A DNA stretch of 64,000 bases, from assembly GCA_949152475.1 (NCBI GenBank), contig OX424570.1:2592181-2656180 (forward strand), in the 5' to 3' direction. The translations under genes were made by a program, and so were the position numbers. Below the pieces are notes generated by a model, which saw only the letters and a list, made by a program, of their open reading frames with translations, was not told the origin of the DNA and made no database searches. This stretch comes from Terebella lapidaria (Eukaryota; Annelida; Polychaeta; Terebellida; Terebellidae). This document shows positions 61,749 to 64,000 of this stretch, in pieces. The stretch's first letter is position 1. Every line of letters starts with the position of its first letter.

Positions 61749-63637
61749 TCAACTGGACTGTATGTCACTGCCAGGTAAATCCTCCCCACATTCAAACCGT
61801 ACAAAATCCTCGACAGACCCACAGTTGGCCTGTAAGAATTCCCTCACAGTCATGTCTGGATCTTGCAAGAACTCCTGGAAAATTAACTCGGATACTTCAG
61901 GTGCATCATCTGCCTGACTCCCCTCAGACGCCTCGATTGCGTCCTGCGGTGGATCACTGGGTTTTGCCGGCGGGTTTTCTGGATCGCCGACACTCTGTGG
62001 ATTCATGCCGACGATGTGTTGTGCGAGAAGTTGGCCGATCTCCTCTGCAGGTCGTGGTTTTGATGTGTCATCTGGCGTCTGTTTGAAGGTCACAAGAGCC
62101 CCGTACTTGCCAAGGCGTGTTGAGCCTTCCTTCGGGGCTGAGGGAGCACCTGTGAATACCAATAACATGTATGCTTTATGGGTACAATATTGTTTTATAC
62201 CAAATGTAGACCCCTTTTCTTTTGCCCTTGGCAGGATCTACTGCGCTTAATTCCATTGGAATCCATAGGAGTATTCACCACTGATCTGTCGTCTATGATG
62301 TACTGTATGTATAATAATTTATGTGAAATATTCATGAATACATACATTTATATAAATTTTTCTGTTGCTCAGTTTGACATGGTCATGATCAGCAATTGTA
62401 AATTACCTGCTTTGTGGATATAACTGCCAATCATCCAGTCCCCTGACACTTGTAGATATGCCGCTCTACGAAGTATCATGTTCTCTCCGATGTTTCCAAT
62501 CTCCATGGCAACAGAGTCTGATAGGGACTTGTCACTGTCGACCTTGACTTTGGCCAAGTCTTCTTGCCTCAACAGAAGCTGAAGTGCAGTAGATTTGAGT
62601 ACATTATACATGATATTTATTGACAAATATGGAATATCTATTCTACCCTGAGTATGATTGCACTGTTCAACATAAAAAACATCAAAGTATCTAGTGGGAA
62701 CTTCAGAATGCGGATCACCTCACCTTTCTGGCCCCCGTCTGTCTGCCATGTTCCAGAAAGGACAGAGTTGCTTGTGACACTAATGCTTGGAACTTGGCAT
62801 TTCTAGCTACAAAGTCTGTCTCACAATTCACCTGAAAAATACATGATAGGCATGTGACCGAAGTATAAACCACAGAACATAATTTACTTTCACATTTTAC
62901 ACCATACATTAGTAATACAAAAGTCATCTCAGTTTTACACAGAAAAGACTCCTTATCAAGCTTCGTATGACCAATGGAACATGTTTGATAAGAGTAGATG
63001 CTGACCTCAACCATAGCAGCGCAGTAATTTTTAGCTACGAGACCAATCAAGCCCTGCGACATTGGTCGGTTTTGTAGCTTGGATGCTTTGCTCCAACCCT
63101 CCTTCTGAGCTTGTTCTTTGAGCCATTCTTCAGCCTTTTCATCGCAGGAAGGAGAATAAAGCACTCTATAATTGATGGCCTAATAATCTGAGCATGAAAC
63201 GTATAATCTATGTTACAATTTTTTGAAGATAACTTCAAAATGTTTCATATGGAGTCTACATAGTTTCAAACTTAATTTGACTGTACCGGATTTACATCTA
63301 ACTATATGTATCACTACATACCGTTCACAATATAAACATCCAAAACCCATAATGTTTATAAATAGGTTCCTGCTAATACAATGCTAAATAGGCTCTGTTG
63401 TGCATTATTGGACATGTTGAATAATCCATTTATATCACGAAAGAAATCCATGAAAACAAAATAGAAGCCAGTCAGTACAATTCACTACCTTGGTCAGATC
63501 ATTGTCAAATTTTTCAAGTGCCTTCTTACAGTTGACAAATGAAAAACCAGTTTTTTTGCGCAGTTTGCTGAGCTGGCCTTTGTTTACGGCTGAGTGGACT
63601 TCGCCTGTATGCAGTTGACGACACGCATTTCTCTCAT
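61749..63637 (-). CDS. TSFM: mitochondrial translation elongation factor Ts, 5' exon(s) missing
   Basis: Five exons in consistent phase: 63637-63489, 63134-63006, 62831-62724, 62578-62407, 62149-61749 (stop), about 317 residues. EF-Ts is the guanine-nucleotide exchange factor for EF-Tu in the mitochondrial matrix. Family signatures in order: QLSKLRKKTGFSFVNCKKAL (N-terminal domain), AEEWLKEQAQKEGWSKASKL, the core EF-Ts signature VNCETDFVARNAKFQALV, IGENMILRRAAYLQV, GSYIHKAG, GKYGALVTF, GQLLAQHIVGMNP and the ending VREFLQANCGSVEDFVRFEC. The last exon holds an acidic, Pro-rich insert (about 62 kb) longer than in human TSFM. The first exon with the mitochondrial presequence was not found; the 63637 acceptor needs one base from it. 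AATAAA on the minus strand at 61728-61733 is a possible poly(A) signal. Confidence 0.95.
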
Positions 63638-64000
63638 CTGTAAAATATATATATATGTGCAGTGATTTTACTTCAATGATTTCATTATTCAGACTGAGCT
63701 TCAAGTAAGTGGACAGCTGAGGCCCAAAAGATACAAAGTATTTTGCAAAGAACAGTATGATACACTGGCAAAAAAGGCATGAATTCCAGTAATCTACTGA
63801 TCTTCAATTCAGCAAATTCAATTCAGTGAAAATAATTATGGCCCAATATTCTGTGTAAAACAACAATTTATGCTGAACTAGAATTAGGTTAAATCAGACA
63901 ATTTAACCTGTTTATCATAATTAAAAATATGTAGATATGACGAGTTGTTCTGTTTCAACTAGATGATGGCAGAACATGTACATCAACACTGAAGGCAAAA
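63638..64000 (-). other. TSFM upstream intron, first exon not found
   Basis: AT-rich with no presequence-like exon visible; the start of TSFM probably lies beyond the window. Confidence 0.4.

Overview
The window looks like nuclear DNA of a marine invertebrate animal. Genes are split into short exons with GT-AG introns, the DNA is AT-rich and full of mini- and microsatellites, LINE debris and MITEs, and the three best genes are metazoan orthologues (GPD2, NCKAP5/NCKAP5L, mitochondrial EF-Ts/TSFM). Two repeat elements with internal tandem units of about 147 bp resemble non-autonomous Helitron/Helentron elements known from bivalves and other lophotrochozoans. A mollusc-like or other lophotrochozoan source is therefore my best guess, but only a guess. 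There is no operon, CRISPR array or recognisable tRNA/rRNA gene.

Layout. 0.4-6.4 kb: three paralogous type II membrane proteins with FkbM-type methyltransferase domains (two on +, one on -, the last two convergent); the middle copy lacks an in-frame start and anchor. 6.4-9.4 kb: nothing coding recognised. 9.4-12.1 kb: a short Cys-rich open stretch running into 21 copies of a 116-bp repeat. 13.5-16.1 kb: a decayed non-LTR retrotransposon (LINE) on -. 17.6-44.9 kb (-): a long NCKAP5-family gene, about 1,990 residues over at least 14 coding exons, with at least one internal alternative first exon (33.7 kb). Its introns carry minisatellites, a foldback-rich element and a Helentron-like element. 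46.8-51.8 kb: an (AT)n tract, small inverted-repeat elements and a second, inverted Helentron-like element ending just upstream of GPD2. 51.9-59.8 kb (+): complete GPD2, 727 residues, with a duplicated EF-hand exon that looks mutually exclusive. 60.3-61.5 kb: a pogo/Tc1-like MITE and a piggyBac-like MITE. 61.7-63.6 kb (-): TSFM, lacking its first exon.

How the genes relate. GPD2 (glycerol-phosphate shuttle) and TSFM (mitochondrial translation) both act in mitochondria but lie on opposite strands with separate regulation; I see no functional cluster there. The FkbM trio is a genuine local gene family. The most interesting biology is in gene structure: a second EF-hand exon that would change the calcium site of GPD2, alternative NCKAP5 N-termini, and a 19-bp minisatellite whose first unit is the splice donor of a NCKAP5 exon.
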